Notes: generated from the letters alone by a model not told the origin. A DNA stretch of 64,000 nucleotides from Sinorhizobium terangae (GCF_029714365.1 NZ_CP121659.1:744001-808000), one strand, 5' to 3'; shown: positions 18,247-27,609, numbered from the stretch's first letter. Numbers and translations: made by a program.

Positions 18247-18729
18247 ATGACCTTGGAATTTCGCGTGAATGGTCGCATCGCCCGTCCTGTCGACGAAGTG
18301 TTCGACGCTGTCGTCAATCCGGATCAACTCAGCCGTTATTTCGTGACGCTTGGCGGTGTCAGCGCGCCACTGGTTGCCGGCACGACCGTGACCTGGTGGG
18401 GCGAGGTGCCGGTGGAGGTGGAAACCGTCGAGCCGAATGAAAGAATCGTATTCCGTTGGGACGCCAAGGTGGCCGAGGGCGAGGCACCCTATCGAACACA
18501 GGTGGAGATGCGCTTCAAGTCTCTCGACGACGGCGCAACGATGGTCACCATTGCCGAAACCGGTTGGCGAGAGAACGAGCAGGGGCAGAAGAGCTCCTAT
18601 ATGAACTGCGAAGGCTGGTCGCAGATGCTCGCCTGCATGAAGGCCTGGGTCGAATACGGCATCAACCTGCGTGAGGGTTATTACGTCAGCGAACTCTCGG
18701 GCAACCCGGCGCTCGAGCCGGACGCCTAG
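18247..18729 (+). CDS. SRPBCC (AHSA1-like) domain protein
   Basis: 160 aa from ATG 18247, behind GGAGGAAG. The longer frame from 18220 overlaps the promoter. The START/AHSA1 fold is indicated by the N-terminal GRIARPVDEVFDAVVNPD, VTWWGEVPVEVETVEPNERIVF (split strands) and the C-terminal helix GWSQMLACMKAWVEYG. Such domains bind hydrophobic ligands in a deep cavity, with function varying by context. It is co-transcribed with the VOC gene 11 bases downstream and controlled by the divergent ArsR gene. The ligand cannot be read from sequence. Confidence 0.85.
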   Translation: MTLEFRVNGRIARPVDEVFDAVVNPDQLSRYFVTLGGVSAPLVAGTTVTWWGEVPVEVETVEPNERIVFRWDAKVAEGEAPYRTQVEMRFKSLDDGATMVTIAETGWRENEQGQKSSYMNCEGWSQMLACMKAWVEYGINLREGYYVSELSGNPALEPDA

Positions 18730-18740
18730 GAGGTCGTGCG

Positions 18741-19103
18741 ATGTCGAAGGAGATCAAGGGCGGGCTCAACATCGCCATGAAGGTTCCGAGCCATCAATAC
18801 GAGGCTGTGATTGCCTTCTACCGCGACGTCGTCGGGCTTCCGCCCTTCGACGAGAAGGCGCCAGCCAAAGGGTTTGTTCTCGGCCCAAACCGTCTCTGGA
18901 TAGACGAGGCGCCGCATTACAGCCAGGCGGAAATCTGGCTGGAGCTTTTCACCAACGACCACGAGAAGGCGCTCGACCATCTCGCGACGAACGGGGCTGT
19001 CCGCTGCGACGCGGTCGAGGAATTGGGTGAAGGCTTTCGCGGCGGCTGGATCATGAACCCTGCGAACATTGTGCACATGGTACGCGAGCCGGACGCCTGG
19101 TGA
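18741..19103 (+). CDS. VOC (glyoxalase/bleomycin-resistance-like) protein
   Basis: 120 aa with AGGAGG before ATG 18741. The vicinal-oxygen-chelate fold shows as a first half MKVPSHQYEAVIAFYRDVVGLP and a second half ending NIVHMVREPDAW. Possible metal ligands are the His of PSHQYE and Glu of IWLELF, but the full set is not certain, so it may bind rather than catalyse. It follows the SRPBCC gene by 11 bases and likely shares its mRNA and ArsR control. Confidence 0.82.
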   Translation: MSKEIKGGLNIAMKVPSHQYEAVIAFYRDVVGLPPFDEKAPAKGFVLGPNRLWIDEAPHYSQAEIWLELFTNDHEKALDHLATNGAVRCDAVEELGEGFRGGWIMNPANIVHMVREPDAW

Positions 19104-19107
19104 GGCG

Positions 19108-19848
19108 TCACATGGGAAGCGGTTGCCCCGCACTGGTGGCTGTCGACATTGGCGCTTGGAGCGGTCCGGCCACGGGTGGCTCGGACTGCAGTACGACGAC
19201 GCGCGTATCCGTCGGCACGCGGCTGTAAAGATCGATGATGTCCGGATTGAAAAGCCGGATGCAGCCGCTCGAAACGGCCTTGCCGATCGACCAGGCCTCG
19301 GTGGTGCCGTGGATCCGAAACAGCTTGTCGCGGTTGCCCTGGTAAAGATAGAGCGCGCGTGGACCGAGCGGGTTGCGAATTCCCGGCTCCATTCCGCCGG
19401 CGAGCGGCCCATAGCGTTCCGGTTCGCGTGCGACCATGTCCGACGTCGGCGTCCAGCGCGGCCACTCGGCCTTGCGACCGACACGCGCCTCGCCCTGGAA
19501 TTCCAGCCCCGCCTTGCCGACACCGATTCCATAGCGCAACGCCATCCCGCCGTCCTGCACGAGATAAAGGAAGCGATTCTGGGTGTCGACAATGATCGTG
19601 CCCGGGGGTTCCGAGGTGGGATAGGCCACCTGCTGGCGCAGAAAGCGAGGTTCGACCTTGCTGATGTCGATGGCGGCAAGCGGGAACTTCTCTTCCGGTT
19701 TCGGCCCGTACATTGCGACGTAATAGGGATCCGGGCCCTTCAGCTTGGCGTTTTGGCCGCTTGTCGCGCAGCCGGCGAGAAATGACGAAACGAGGAGAAC
19801 GGCGAAGAGCTGCGCGGAGCTAACGGCGCTGTTCCGGGACACACACAT
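19108..19848 (-). CDS. L,D-transpeptidase (YkuD) lipoprotein
   Basis: 246 aa from ATG 19848 with AGGATC upstream. The lipobox LAGC places the acylated Cys at residue 27, so it is an outer-membrane or inner-membrane lipoprotein facing the periplasm. The YkuD motif reads IHGTTEAWSIGKAVSSGCIRL, split here as H180, S194 and catalytic C196. The family makes 3-3 peptidoglycan cross-links or attaches lipoproteins to peptidoglycan, and many paralogues occur in rhizobia. It converges with the VOC gene with only 4 bases between. Confidence 0.9.
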   Translation of the reverse strand: MCVSRNSAVSSAQLFAVLLVSSFLAGCATSGQNAKLKGPDPYYVAMYGPKPEEKFPLAAIDISKVEPRFLRQQVAYPTSEPPGTIIVDTQNRFLYLVQDGGMALRYGIGVGKAGLEFQGEARVGRKAEWPRWTPTSDMVAREPERYGPLAGGMEPGIRNPLGPRALYLYQGNRDKLFRIHGTTEAWSIGKAVSSGCIRLFNPDIIDLYSRVPTDTRVVVLQSEPPVAGPLQAPMSTATSAGQPLPM

Positions 19849-20074
19849 AGTTGATCCTGCTGACTGCAAATTCTTGGACTCGGGAGGCATTCCAACGACC
19901 AGTTCGGCTTGAGCGCCAAAAGTGTCTGAGAAGAGGCAAGAGAAGGGCGGAAATGTGGCCGGCGGCCGGTGTCGCGAAAAGGTGACAGTGGCGTCGGGAC
20001 CCGTTCACGTCGGCTCGTCCGAGGCCAAGCATCTGTGCTTGATCCGCTTTCAGGCCCGGGTGTATGCCTCTTCC

Positions 20075-20824
20075 ATGCAGTGGAGCGATCAAGCCATCAT
20101 ACTCGGCATCCGGCGGCACGGCGAAAGCTCCGTGATTGCCGAAGTCATGACCGCCGCGCACGGACGGCACCTCGGCCTCGTCCGCTCCGGTCGGTCGCGC
20201 ACGATGCAGCCGGTGCTGCAGCCCGGCAATTCCGTCGAGGTGATCTGGCGGGCGCGGCTGGACGAGCATCTCGGCGAGTTTCGGGTGGAGCCGCTTCAAT
20301 TGCGCGCCGCAAGGTTGATGGAGGCGGCGACATCCGTCTATGGCATCCAGGCCCTCGGCGCGCTGTTGCGGCTGCTGCCGGAGCGCGATCCGCACCCGCA
20401 TCTCTACGAGGCGCTTGCCGTCATCGTCGACCATCTACAGGATCCGGCGGATGCCGGCGAACTGTTCGTACGCTTCGAGCTTGCCGTCTTGAACGACCTC
20501 GGCTTCGGTCTGGATCTGTCGGAATGTGCGGCGACCGGCGTACGTCAGGATCTCGTCTACGTCTCTCCCAAGTCCGGCCGCGCCGTCAGCCGGGAGGCGG
20601 GCGCGCGCTATGCCGAACGCATGCTCGCCCTTCCGGATTTCCTATCCCCCGGCGGGCATCAGGCGGCCGACCACGACAGTCTTGCGGCCGCGTTCCGGCT
20701 GACCGCCTATTTTCTCAACCGCCATGTCTACGAGCCGCGCGGTCTCGACGCCGCTTCCGTGCGTGACGCCTTTGTGCACGCGGCGCTGAAGGCATTGAAA
20801 TCGTCTCCACCGTCCGCGGCGTGA
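20075..20824 (+). CDS. recO: DNA repair protein RecO
   Basis: 249 aa from ATG 20075 ([17 protein letters not shown]), the conserved rhizobial start. The frame runs to 19922 without family similarity. RecO, with RecF and RecR, loads RecA onto SSB-coated single-stranded DNA. An N-terminal OB fold (about 1-80, [20 protein letters not shown]) and a helical C-terminal domain with [18 protein letters not shown] are present. In many Rhizobiaceae recO follows era. Here about 12 kb of other genes separate them. Confidence 0.94.
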   Translation: MQWSDQAIILGIRRHGESSVIAEVMTAAHGRHLGLVRSGRSRTMQPVLQPGNSVEVIWRARLDEHLGEFRVEPLQLRAARLMEAATSVYGIQALGALLRLLPERDPHPHLYEALAVIVDHLQDPADAGELFVRFELAVLNDLGFGLDLSECAATGVRQDLVYVSPKSGRAVSREAGARYAERMLALPDFLSPGGHQAADHDSLAAAFRLTAYFLNRHVYEPRGLDAASVRDAFVHAALKALKSSPPSAA

Positions 20825-20858
20825 TCGGCGCCTATCGACAACTTGCCGCGATGGATCC

Positions 20859-20882
20859 GGACGCCGCGTTTTCGCGGCGTCC
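20859..20882. terminator. Perfect GC hairpin between convergent recO and phoX
   Basis: GGACGCCGCG (20859-20868), a TTTT loop and CGCGGCGTCC (20873-20882) make a 10-bp stem. It sits 34 bases after recO and 15 after the phoX stop, so it can end both transcripts, although there is no long T tract. Confidence 0.55.
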
Positions 20883-20896
20883 GTTGCCTATGGGGT

Positions 20897-22909
20897 TCAG
20901 CCGATCCGACCGCCGCCGCGCTTGGTAACGGCCACCACGGCGGGACGCACCGGCATGTCGTCCTTGAAATCCGGCCAACGCGTTGCCGGCGTCTCGTAAG
21001 TGGCAAGGCCGGCGTCGCCCGGGTGCTGGACAGCGAGGAAGAACGTGTCGGATGTCGGATTGAAGCAGGGTCCGCACATCTCGGCACCGACGGGAACACG
21101 GAAGAACAGCTTGGAGGTTCCGCGTGCGTCGCCCTCGGTGTCGATCGCCCAGACGCCATCGGTGCGGCCGGTTTCCTTTTCGTTGTTGCCGTCCGTCGAC
21201 ACCCAGAGCCTGCCGTCCGCGTCGATCGTGCAGTTGTCCGGCATGCCGAACCAGCCGTTCTTGGTCGTTGCCGTCGAGAACGACGCACCGACTTCGGCAA
21301 CGCTCGGATCGCCGCATTTCAGAAGAACGTCCCACCGGCTGGTGAGCGAGGCGAAGTCACCATCGGTCTCGGTGATTTCGATGATGTGGCCGAAGGCGTT
21401 CTTGGCGCGCGGATTGGCGGCGTTGATTTCTTCTGCCTTGCGCTTGGTGTTGTTGGTCAGCATCACGTAGACCTTGCCGGTCTTCGGGTTGGGCTGAATG
21501 TCCTCCGGGCGGTCCATCTTGGTGGCGCCGAGCGCATCGGCGGCAAGCCGGGTGTCGATCAGCACGTCGGCCTGCGAAGCGAAACCGTTTTCAGCGGTGA
21601 GCGGCCCCTCGCCATGGACGAGCGGCATCCAGGTGACGGTGCCATCTTCGTCGAACTTCGCCACATAAAGCGTGCCTTCGTCGAAGAGGTCCATGTTGGC
21701 GGCGCGGCCGTTCGGGTTGTAGGTGCCCTTGGTCACGAATTTGTAGACGTAATCATAGCGCTCGTCGTCGCCGGTATAGAGCACGACACGCCCGTCCTTG
21801 TTGACGATGGATTCGCAACCTTCGTGCTTGAAGCGGCCAAGCGCCGTGCGCTTCTTCGGGACGGAGGTCGGGTCGAGGGCATCCACTTCGACGATCCAGC
21901 CGAAGCGGTTGGCCTCTGTCGGCTCCTTGGACACGTCGAAACGGTCGTAGAATTTCGACCACTCGTATTGTCCGCCCGGCGCCCCGAGACGCTTCAACTG
22001 CTTGAACTCCGGATGGTCATCGGCGATTTCGCCGCCGAAATAGCCGTTGAAGTTTTCCTCGGCCATCATGTAGGTGCCCCAGGCGGTGACGCCGCCGGCG
22101 CAATTGTTGACGGTGCCGAAGACTTTCTTGCCAGTCGGGTCGGACGGCGTCTTCACACGGTCATGTCCGGCGACCGGTCCGGAGAGCTGCATTTCGGTAT
22201 TGAGCGTGATGCGGCGGTTGTATTTGCCGTCGAGCACCGGCTGCCACTTTCCGTCCACCTTGCGGATTTCGACGATCGTGCCGCCGTGGGCGGCCATTTC
22301 GATGTCGACGAGGTCCTTGGTGTATTCGCCAAGGGTAACCTTTTCCTCCTCGACTTCCTTGCCGTCCTTGGTCACCTTCTCCTTCACGATCGAGGCGAAG
22401 GCCGGGAACATCAGTTCCGCGTTGGTGTATTCGTGGTTGACGACCAGCAGACCATGGTCCGCACTGCCTTCGAGCGGGATGAAGCCGACATAGTCATTGT
22501 TGTAACCGAAGAGCTTTTCCTGGGCGGCAGCCGTCTGGTTCTTCGGGTCGAAGTCCGGGCTGTCGGCAAATACCTTGTCGCCCCAGCGCAAGAGGATATC
22601 GGCATCGTAGCCATCGGCGACGTGATGGTTTTCGTCGACGCCGGCCTCGACTTCAGCGAAGTCGAAACGCGAGGCGTCGTCGGCACGCGCTTCATCGGCC
22701 GTCAAAAGCGCGAGCGGGCTCACCGTCGTCGAAATGGCGGCAACGGCGAGCGAGCCGCCGATGAAGGAGCGGCGCGAGAAGCGGCGATTGATGATATCGC
22801 CCATGGTCGGATTGGTGGAACAGTTCTGGCCGATGTCCTCCAGTTCCTCCCTGCGTTCCGTCAGCGTCTTGAATTCGGTTTCTTCCGTTGAGGCGAGATA
22901 CTTGTCCAT
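20897..22909 (-). CDS. phoX: PhoX-family alkaline phosphatase (DUF839), Tat-exported
   Basis: 670 aa, start at ATG 22909 behind GAGGAGAA. A twin-arginine motif (SRRSFIGG, R46-R47) and hydrophobic stretch ending ADEARA direct folded export to the periplasm. The 45-residue lead before the Tat motif is normal in this subfamily. The DUF839 beta-propeller shows repeats such as PLEGSADHGLLVVNHEYTN and GRLWVSTDGNNE. PhoX enzymes release phosphate from esters using Ca and Fe, unlike Zn-dependent PhoA. A PHO box 76 bases upstream indicates PhoB control under phosphate limitation. Confidence 0.92.
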   Translation of the reverse strand: MDKYLASTEETEFKTLTERREELEDIGQNCSTNPTMGDIINRRFSRRSFIGGSLAVAAISTTVSPLALLTADEARADDASRFDFAEVEAGVDENHHVADGYDADILLRWGDKVFADSPDFDPKNQTAAAQEKLFGYNNDYVGFIPLEGSADHGLLVVNHEYTNAELMFPAFASIVKEKVTKDGKEVEEEKVTLGEYTKDLVDIEMAAHGGTIVEIRKVDGKWQPVLDGKYNRRITLNTEMQLSGPVAGHDRVKTPSDPTGKKVFGTVNNCAGGVTAWGTYMMAEENFNGYFGGEIADDHPEFKQLKRLGAPGGQYEWSKFYDRFDVSKEPTEANRFGWIVEVDALDPTSVPKKRTALGRFKHEGCESIVNKDGRVVLYTGDDERYDYVYKFVTKGTYNPNGRAANMDLFDEGTLYVAKFDEDGTVTWMPLVHGEGPLTAENGFASQADVLIDTRLAADALGATKMDRPEDIQPNPKTGKVYVMLTNNTKRKAEEINAANPRAKNAFGHIIEITETDGDFASLTSRWDVLLKCGDPSVAEVGASFSTATTKNGWFGMPDNCTIDADGRLWVSTDGNNEKETGRTDGVWAIDTEGDARGTSKLFFRVPVGAEMCGPCFNPTSDTFFLAVQHPGDAGLATYETPATRWPDFKDDMPVRPAVVAVTKRGGGRIG

Positions 22910-22984
22910 TGCCGGTTCTCCTCATTGAACGATAGAGCCGCCGCCTGTTCTGCGACGTCCGCCTGCCGCTGTAGCAGCAAGTTC

Positions 22985-23002
22985 ATGACAGTTCCGCGAC
23001 AG
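22985..23002 (-). promoter_or_regulatory. PHO box (PhoB site) ahead of phoX
   Basis: Read on the minus strand: CTGTCGC, GGAA, CTGTCAT. This is two 7-base direct repeats with a 4-base spacer, the layout of the PHO box, with the second repeat identical to consensus CTGTCAT. It ends 76 bases upstream of the phoX start and points toward it. Confidence 0.8.
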
Positions 23003-23104
23003 TTCAGTGAAGAGATTGCTGCGCCGTCCGTCAATGCATTTGGCGCTTGTGCGAAAACCTGTATGGTCGCGAGCAGCCTGCGGAGATTGCCGGTCGGGGA
23101 AAAG

Positions 23105-25924
23105 ATGCTGGAAGTCATTGCCTTTGTTGCCTTTGCCATGGCGCTTGCCGCCTTTCTCGGTGGCCGAAAGACCGCGGAGCGGCTGGAGAACGAAATCAAT
23201 TCGCTGAAGGCCGAAATCGCTCGATTGAGCGAGCGACAGACCGCGCCCGAATCTGCCCCCTCGCAGACGGCTGAAGAGGCGCAGGCTCCGGAAGCGATCG
23301 CTTCTGAAGACGAAGGAAAGGAAGGCCCCTGGTCGCGGGCGGCGCGAGAAGGCGCACGCATCTTCGGCGGGGAGACTGCGGACCGGGAGAAGGTTGAGGA
23401 GGCGGGCCAGGACGAACAGGTCGCTGCGGCGGTCACGGTAGAGCCAGCCGCGACGGAGAGCCTCGAGAGCCGAATTGGCGGCCAATGGCCCGTGTGGGTC
23501 GGCGGTCTGGCGCTGGCGCTCGGTGGTTACTTCCTGGTGCAATATTCGATCGATGCAGGGCTGCTGAGTCCAGCGGTTCGGCTGACGCTCGCGGCGGCTT
23601 TCGGTCTAGTGCTTGGGATCGCCGGCGAAGTGATCCGCCGCCGCGCGGTGCCGACGATAGCCGACAGGTTCCGTCATGCAATGATCCCGGGCGTGCTGAC
23701 GGCCGCCGGCGCGGTCACGCTGTTCGGTGTCGTATACGCCGCCCACGGTATTTATGGATTCATCGGCACCGCGACCGCTTTCGCGTTGCTGGCGCTGGTT
23801 TCGTTGGTGACTGTGGCCTTGTCGCTGCTGCATGGCCAGGCCCTTGCCGGACTCGGGCTTCTCGCCTCATTGCTCACACCCCTGTTTGTATCGAGCGCAG
23901 AACCTCGACCCTGGGTGCTGTTCGGCTTCCTCTCGATTGCCTGGCTTGCAACGCTCTGCGCCTCGCGCCTGCGCCGCTGGACGGTTGTGCCGACGCTTGC
24001 CAACGTCGGGCTTGGCCTCTGGGGACTCGCCTACGTTGTCGGTGTGACGCCCTTCGAGGCTCCACCCGTCACTTTCGCGCTCCTGGTGATGATCGCGGGC
24101 GTCGGACTGGTCTGGCCCGGCGCCGCCGAGCGAGCGGCAGAGGACGGGCCGGGGACAGGGCGTGCTGCGGCGACCGCGGCCGGCCGATGGGAAAGGCTGT
24201 TTGCGCCGCCCCACGCGGCAGTCACCGTTTCGGCCGCGATCGCCGCAACGGTTCTGGCACTCCTCCTCATCAGCCCGGCTGTTACCGCCGCACGTTTCCC
24301 GGTCCAGGAATTTGTCGCGTTAATCGCAGCGCTGGCCCTGGTCGGCGCACTGAGGGCAACGGCAATCTATCCGGCCCTCTTCGCCACCTTCGGCGCGATT
24401 GCCGGCACGTGGAGCCTGACTGCGCTCAGCAATGTTCTTGCCTATCTCGACCCGTCTCGCGCGCAGCCCGAGATCGTCGTTTCCGGCGGCACGGCGATGC
24501 TGACCGCGATGGTGCTGTCGGCCGTCTTCGTCCTTTTGGCTTCCTTCGTGCTCGCCAGGCGGCTCGAGACCCGTTCGCAGTTTGCCGTCCTGTGGGCGGG
24601 CATCGCCGCCATCGCGCCGAACGCGCTTTTGGCCATGTCCTTCCTCATGACCGGCAAATTCGCGTTCGATCTGCCACATGGGCTTGCAGCCTTCGTCAGC
24701 GGCTTGCTTCTCCTTGCTCTCGTGGAGTGGTTATACCGCCGAAGCGCAGACACGAGGGATTTGCATATCGCCGGCGGGCTGTCGGTTGCGGGCTCCTTCG
24801 GCCTCTTCGTCCTCGGCCTGCATGCCTGGACGGACGGCCTCGTCACCACCCTTGCGATCGCTCTGCTCGGCGCCGGCTACACCTTCGCCGCACGCGCCCG
24901 CTCCTGGCCCGTTCTGCCTTGGATAACCGTCGGATCTGCCCTGGTGGTGCTGGCGCGGATCGGCTGGGAGCCGACGATCGTCGGCGCCGGCAAGCTCTCG
25001 ACGACGTCCGTCTTCAATGCCCTCCTGCCGGGCTACGGCATTCCGGCATTGCTGCTGGTGGCGTCCGCGTATCTGCTTCGCGCCTCGCCGGCGGCGCGTG
25101 TGCGCAATCTGCTGCAGGCGCTTGCGAGCCTTTTCGTGTTGCTGACACTGGCAATCCTTGTTCGCCACGCAATGAACGGCGGCGTATTGGATAGCTCTGT
25201 TCCGACGCTTGCGGAGCAGTCTATCTATACGCTCATCGCAATCGGCGCGTCCGGTATCTTCATGACCCTGGATACGAGGTCGCCGAGTCCGGTGTTCCGT
25301 TACGGCGGCATGGGGCTCGGCGTGCTCTCGATGCTGTCAGTGCTTTCGGCGCACCTTTTCGGCCTCAATCCGTATTTCAGCGGCGAACTGCTCGGCAGGA
25401 TCCCGTTCTTCGATCTGCTCTTCATCGGCTATCTGCTGCCTGGCATCGCCTATGCCGGCCTCTCCTGGTATGCGCGCGACAAGCGCCCATGGGCTTACGT
25501 GGCCGCGCTTGCGGTAGGCGGCGCCGTACTCGCCTTTTCCTGGGCGAGCCTCAGCGTTCGCCGCTTCTGGCAAGGGGAGAATGTCGCGGACTGGAGGGGC
25601 TTCCTTCAAGGGGAAACCTACACCTATTCGGTCGTCTGGCTCGTACTCGGCGTGCTGCTCCTGGTCGCCGGCTCGCGCTTCAATGCGAAAAGCATCCGGA
25701 TTGCCTCGGCCGCGCTCGTCTTCATCGCCGTGCTCAAGGTCTTCCTCATCGACATGTCGAATCTGGAAGGCTTCCTGCGCGCCCTGTCCTTCATCGGGCT
25801 CGGCGGCGTGCTGATCGGTATCGGCCTCTTCTACCAGAAGATCCTGTCCAACACGGGGAGTGGTGGCCCGGCCGGCGCTGCAGCAACCGCGGCTGAGGCA
25901 GGCGAAAGGACAAGCCGCGCATGA
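23105..25924 (+). CDS. Large DUF2339 polytopic membrane protein
   Basis: 939 aa from ATG 23105 (MLEVIAFVAFAMALAAFLGG), preceded by GGGGAAAAG. An ATG at 23063 is possible but less likely. After one membrane segment there is a charged, probably coiled region (about 20-110), then some two dozen or more hydrophobic segments to the end. The signature near residue 120 (WPVWVGGLALALGGYFLV) and the repeated LGxxLxxxG pattern are those of DUF2339. No catalytic motif is visible and no function is established to my knowledge. It overlaps the HD gene by 4 bases (ATGA), so the two are coupled. Confidence 0.88.
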   Translation: MLEVIAFVAFAMALAAFLGGRKTAERLENEINSLKAEIARLSERQTAPESAPSQTAEEAQAPEAIASEDEGKEGPWSRAAREGARIFGGETADREKVEEAGQDEQVAAAVTVEPAATESLESRIGGQWPVWVGGLALALGGYFLVQYSIDAGLLSPAVRLTLAAAFGLVLGIAGEVIRRRAVPTIADRFRHAMIPGVLTAAGAVTLFGVVYAAHGIYGFIGTATAFALLALVSLVTVALSLLHGQALAGLGLLASLLTPLFVSSAEPRPWVLFGFLSIAWLATLCASRLRRWTVVPTLANVGLGLWGLAYVVGVTPFEAPPVTFALLVMIAGVGLVWPGAAERAAEDGPGTGRAAATAAGRWERLFAPPHAAVTVSAAIAATVLALLLISPAVTAARFPVQEFVALIAALALVGALRATAIYPALFATFGAIAGTWSLTALSNVLAYLDPSRAQPEIVVSGGTAMLTAMVLSAVFVLLASFVLARRLETRSQFAVLWAGIAAIAPNALLAMSFLMTGKFAFDLPHGLAAFVSGLLLLALVEWLYRRSADTRDLHIAGGLSVAGSFGLFVLGLHAWTDGLVTTLAIALLGAGYTFAARARSWPVLPWITVGSALVVLARIGWEPTIVGAGKLSTTSVFNALLPGYGIPALLLVASAYLLRASPAARVRNLLQALASLFVLLTLAILVRHAMNGGVLDSSVPTLAEQSIYTLIAIGASGIFMTLDTRSPSPVFRYGGMGLGVLSMLSVLSAHLFGLNPYFSGELLGRIPFFDLLFIGYLLPGIAYAGLSWYARDKRPWAYVAALAVGGAVLAFSWASLSVRRFWQGENVADWRGFLQGETYTYSVVWLVLGVLLLVAGSRFNAKSIRIASAALVFIAVLKVFLIDMSNLEGFLRALSFIGLGGVLIGIGLFYQKILSNTGSGGPAGAAATAAEAGERTSRA

Positions 25925-26577
25925 CACGCCTTCCGGAACTGGCCGCAGCCTTTGCACCACATTACGAGCTTGCCGCGAAACTCCTGCCGCATGCCTTCGC
26001 CGACGGCGACGGTTCGCACGATGCGTCTCACCTCATTCGCGTCTGGAAGAATGCCGCGCGCATTCAGGCCGAGGAGGGTGGCGACCCGCGCATTCTCTCA
26101 GCCGCCGTCCTGCTCCACGATTGCGTTGCGGTCGAAAAGAATTCGCCGCGACGCGCCGAGGCTTCCCGGCTTGCTGCCGAGAAGGCATGGCAAATTCTCG
26201 ACGGACTCGGCTGGCGCACGGCGGACATTTCGCCGGTCGCCCATGCGATTCTGACGCACAGCTTCTCCGCCAACTTGCCGCCCGAAACGCTGGAGGCGAA
26301 GATCTTGCAGGATGCAGACCGGCTCGACGCGATCGGCATGGTCGGTGCGGCGCGCTGCTTCTACATCGCCGGACGCATGGGCAGCGGGCTCTATGATCCG
26401 CTCGATCCGCTGGCCGAGAACCGAACGCTCGACGACAAGGCCTTCGCGATCGATCACTTCGAGACGAAGCTATTTCGTCTAGCGGACGGCTTCCAGACGG
26501 CGACAGGGCGTCGGCTGGCGGCGGAGCGGCAAGCACGGCTGCGTGGCGTACTTGCCATGCTGCTGGATGAAATCTAA
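25921..26577 (+). CDS. HD-domain phosphohydrolase (YedJ-like)
   Basis: 218 aa, coupled to the DUF2339 gene by ATGA. HD-superfamily metal ligands are visible: SHDASHLIRVW (first His and HD-like pair), LLHDCVAVE (His-Asp), ILTHSF (His) and LQDADRLDAIG (final Asp). This arrangement resembles E. coli YedJ, a predicted phosphohydrolase of unknown substrate. The intact set suggests an active enzyme. It shares an mRNA with a large membrane protein, which may hint at envelope signalling, but this is speculation. Confidence 0.85.
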   Translation: MTRLPELAAAFAPHYELAAKLLPHAFADGDGSHDASHLIRVWKNAARIQAEEGGDPRILSAAVLLHDCVAVEKNSPRRAEASRLAAEKAWQILDGLGWRTADISPVAHAILTHSFSANLPPETLEAKILQDADRLDAIGMVGAARCFYIAGRMGSGLYDPLDPLAENRTLDDKAFAIDHFETKLFRLADGFQTATGRRLAAERQARLRGVLAMLLDEI

Positions 26578-26656
26578 ATCTTTCAACGGATTGGCGCCGC
26601 TCCGTGAATCAGATTGCGAGCGGCCTGAATCAATTTCTGAGCTCGGGAAGATCGAC

Positions 26657-27508
26657 ATGAAAGTGACCGGCCTTAACATCCATCCCCTGAAGAGCGGCCG
26701 CGCCATTCCGCAAACCGAAGTGACGGTCAATGTCGATGGGCTCGCCGGCGACCGGCGCTTCATGGTGGTCGAACCGGATGGCCATTTCATCACCCAGCGC
26801 GAGTTGCAGGCGCTGGCGCAGGTCGAAGCGGCGCACATCGACGGCGGCGTGCACCTGAAAATGAACGGCAACGAATTGGCGGTGCGCTTCGATCCGGATC
26901 GTCGGCTCGATGTCCGCGTCTGGTCGAGCGATGTTGATGCCGCGGTGGCCGACGATGCGGCCAATGACGCGCTTTCCGGCTGGTTGGGGCGGTCAGTGAA
27001 GCTCGTCCACATGGACGAACAGGCGGAGCGCTTCGTCGGCGCCGAATGGGCGGGCGCGGCAGCGCCGGTTGGATTTGCCGACGGCTTTCCGATCCTCATC
27101 ACGACCACCGGGTCGCTTGCCGATCTCAACCGCACGCTGGTCGAGAAGCGGCAGGAGCCAGTCGGCATGGAGCGTTTCCGCACCAACATCCTGATCGATT
27201 GCGACGACCCCTGGGAAGAAGATTGGTGGGAAAGCCTGGAGATCGCGGGCATCACCTTGGATCTCGTCAAACCCTGCGCCCGATGCATCATGACCACGCA
27301 GGACCATCTGACAGGCGAGAGGATCGGTGGCAATCCGATCCAAGGTCTTGCGGACAAGCGCATGTCTGCTGACCGGCGCGTGGCGGGCGTGCTCTTCGGT
27401 TGGAATGCCGTGCCGCGGGGCGAAGGCACCGTCAGGCTCGGCGACGAGGCCAGGGTTGTTCGCCGGCGCGGCGAGCGCTGGCCGATGAAAATCCGCGCCA
27501 CCAATTGA
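26657..27508 (+). CDS. MOSC-domain protein with N-terminal beta-barrel (YcbX-like)
   Basis: 283 aa from ATG 26657 with GGGAAG upstream. The N-terminal MOSC_N barrel starts VTGLNIHPLKSGRAIPQ and includes GDRRFMVVEPDGHFITQRE. The MOSC domain holds FRTNILID and KPCARCIMTTQD, with the conserved Cys near residue 207 that binds the molybdenum cofactor. Relatives (YcbX, mARC) reduce N-hydroxylated bases and other N-oxides with an electron donor. Unlike YcbX, no C-terminal ferredoxin domain is present, so a separate reductase partner would be needed. Confidence 0.88.
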   Translation: MKVTGLNIHPLKSGRAIPQTEVTVNVDGLAGDRRFMVVEPDGHFITQRELQALAQVEAAHIDGGVHLKMNGNELAVRFDPDRRLDVRVWSSDVDAAVADDAANDALSGWLGRSVKLVHMDEQAERFVGAEWAGAAAPVGFADGFPILITTTGSLADLNRTLVEKRQEPVGMERFRTNILIDCDDPWEEDWWESLEIAGITLDLVKPCARCIMTTQDHLTGERIGGNPIQGLADKRMSADRRVAGVLFGWNAVPRGEGTVRLGDEARVVRRRGERWPMKIRATN

Positions 27509-27583
27509 CGCACTATTCGCGAGCGGCTGCCCGCGGCTCCAGCATCAATTCCTGTGATCTCATCGTCAAATTAATTGGCTTTC

Positions 27584-27598
27584 CTCAATTTGAGCATA
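27584..27598. promoter_or_regulatory. NadQ-like operator copy ahead of the MFS gene
   Basis: CTCAATTTGAGCATA differs by one base from the core of the nadA palindrome (CTCAATATGAGCATA at 29011-29025). The CTCA-N3-TGAG dyad is intact but the left outer arm is degenerate. It lies 63 bases before the MFS start. Confidence 0.6.
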
Positions 27599-27609
27599 GC
27601 ATGCGCCCT

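Noticed and set aside
20843..22891. 682-aa frame on the plus strand
   Set aside because: It lies antisense to phoX, has no ribosome-binding site or known motif, and follows from GC-rich codon use of the real gene.
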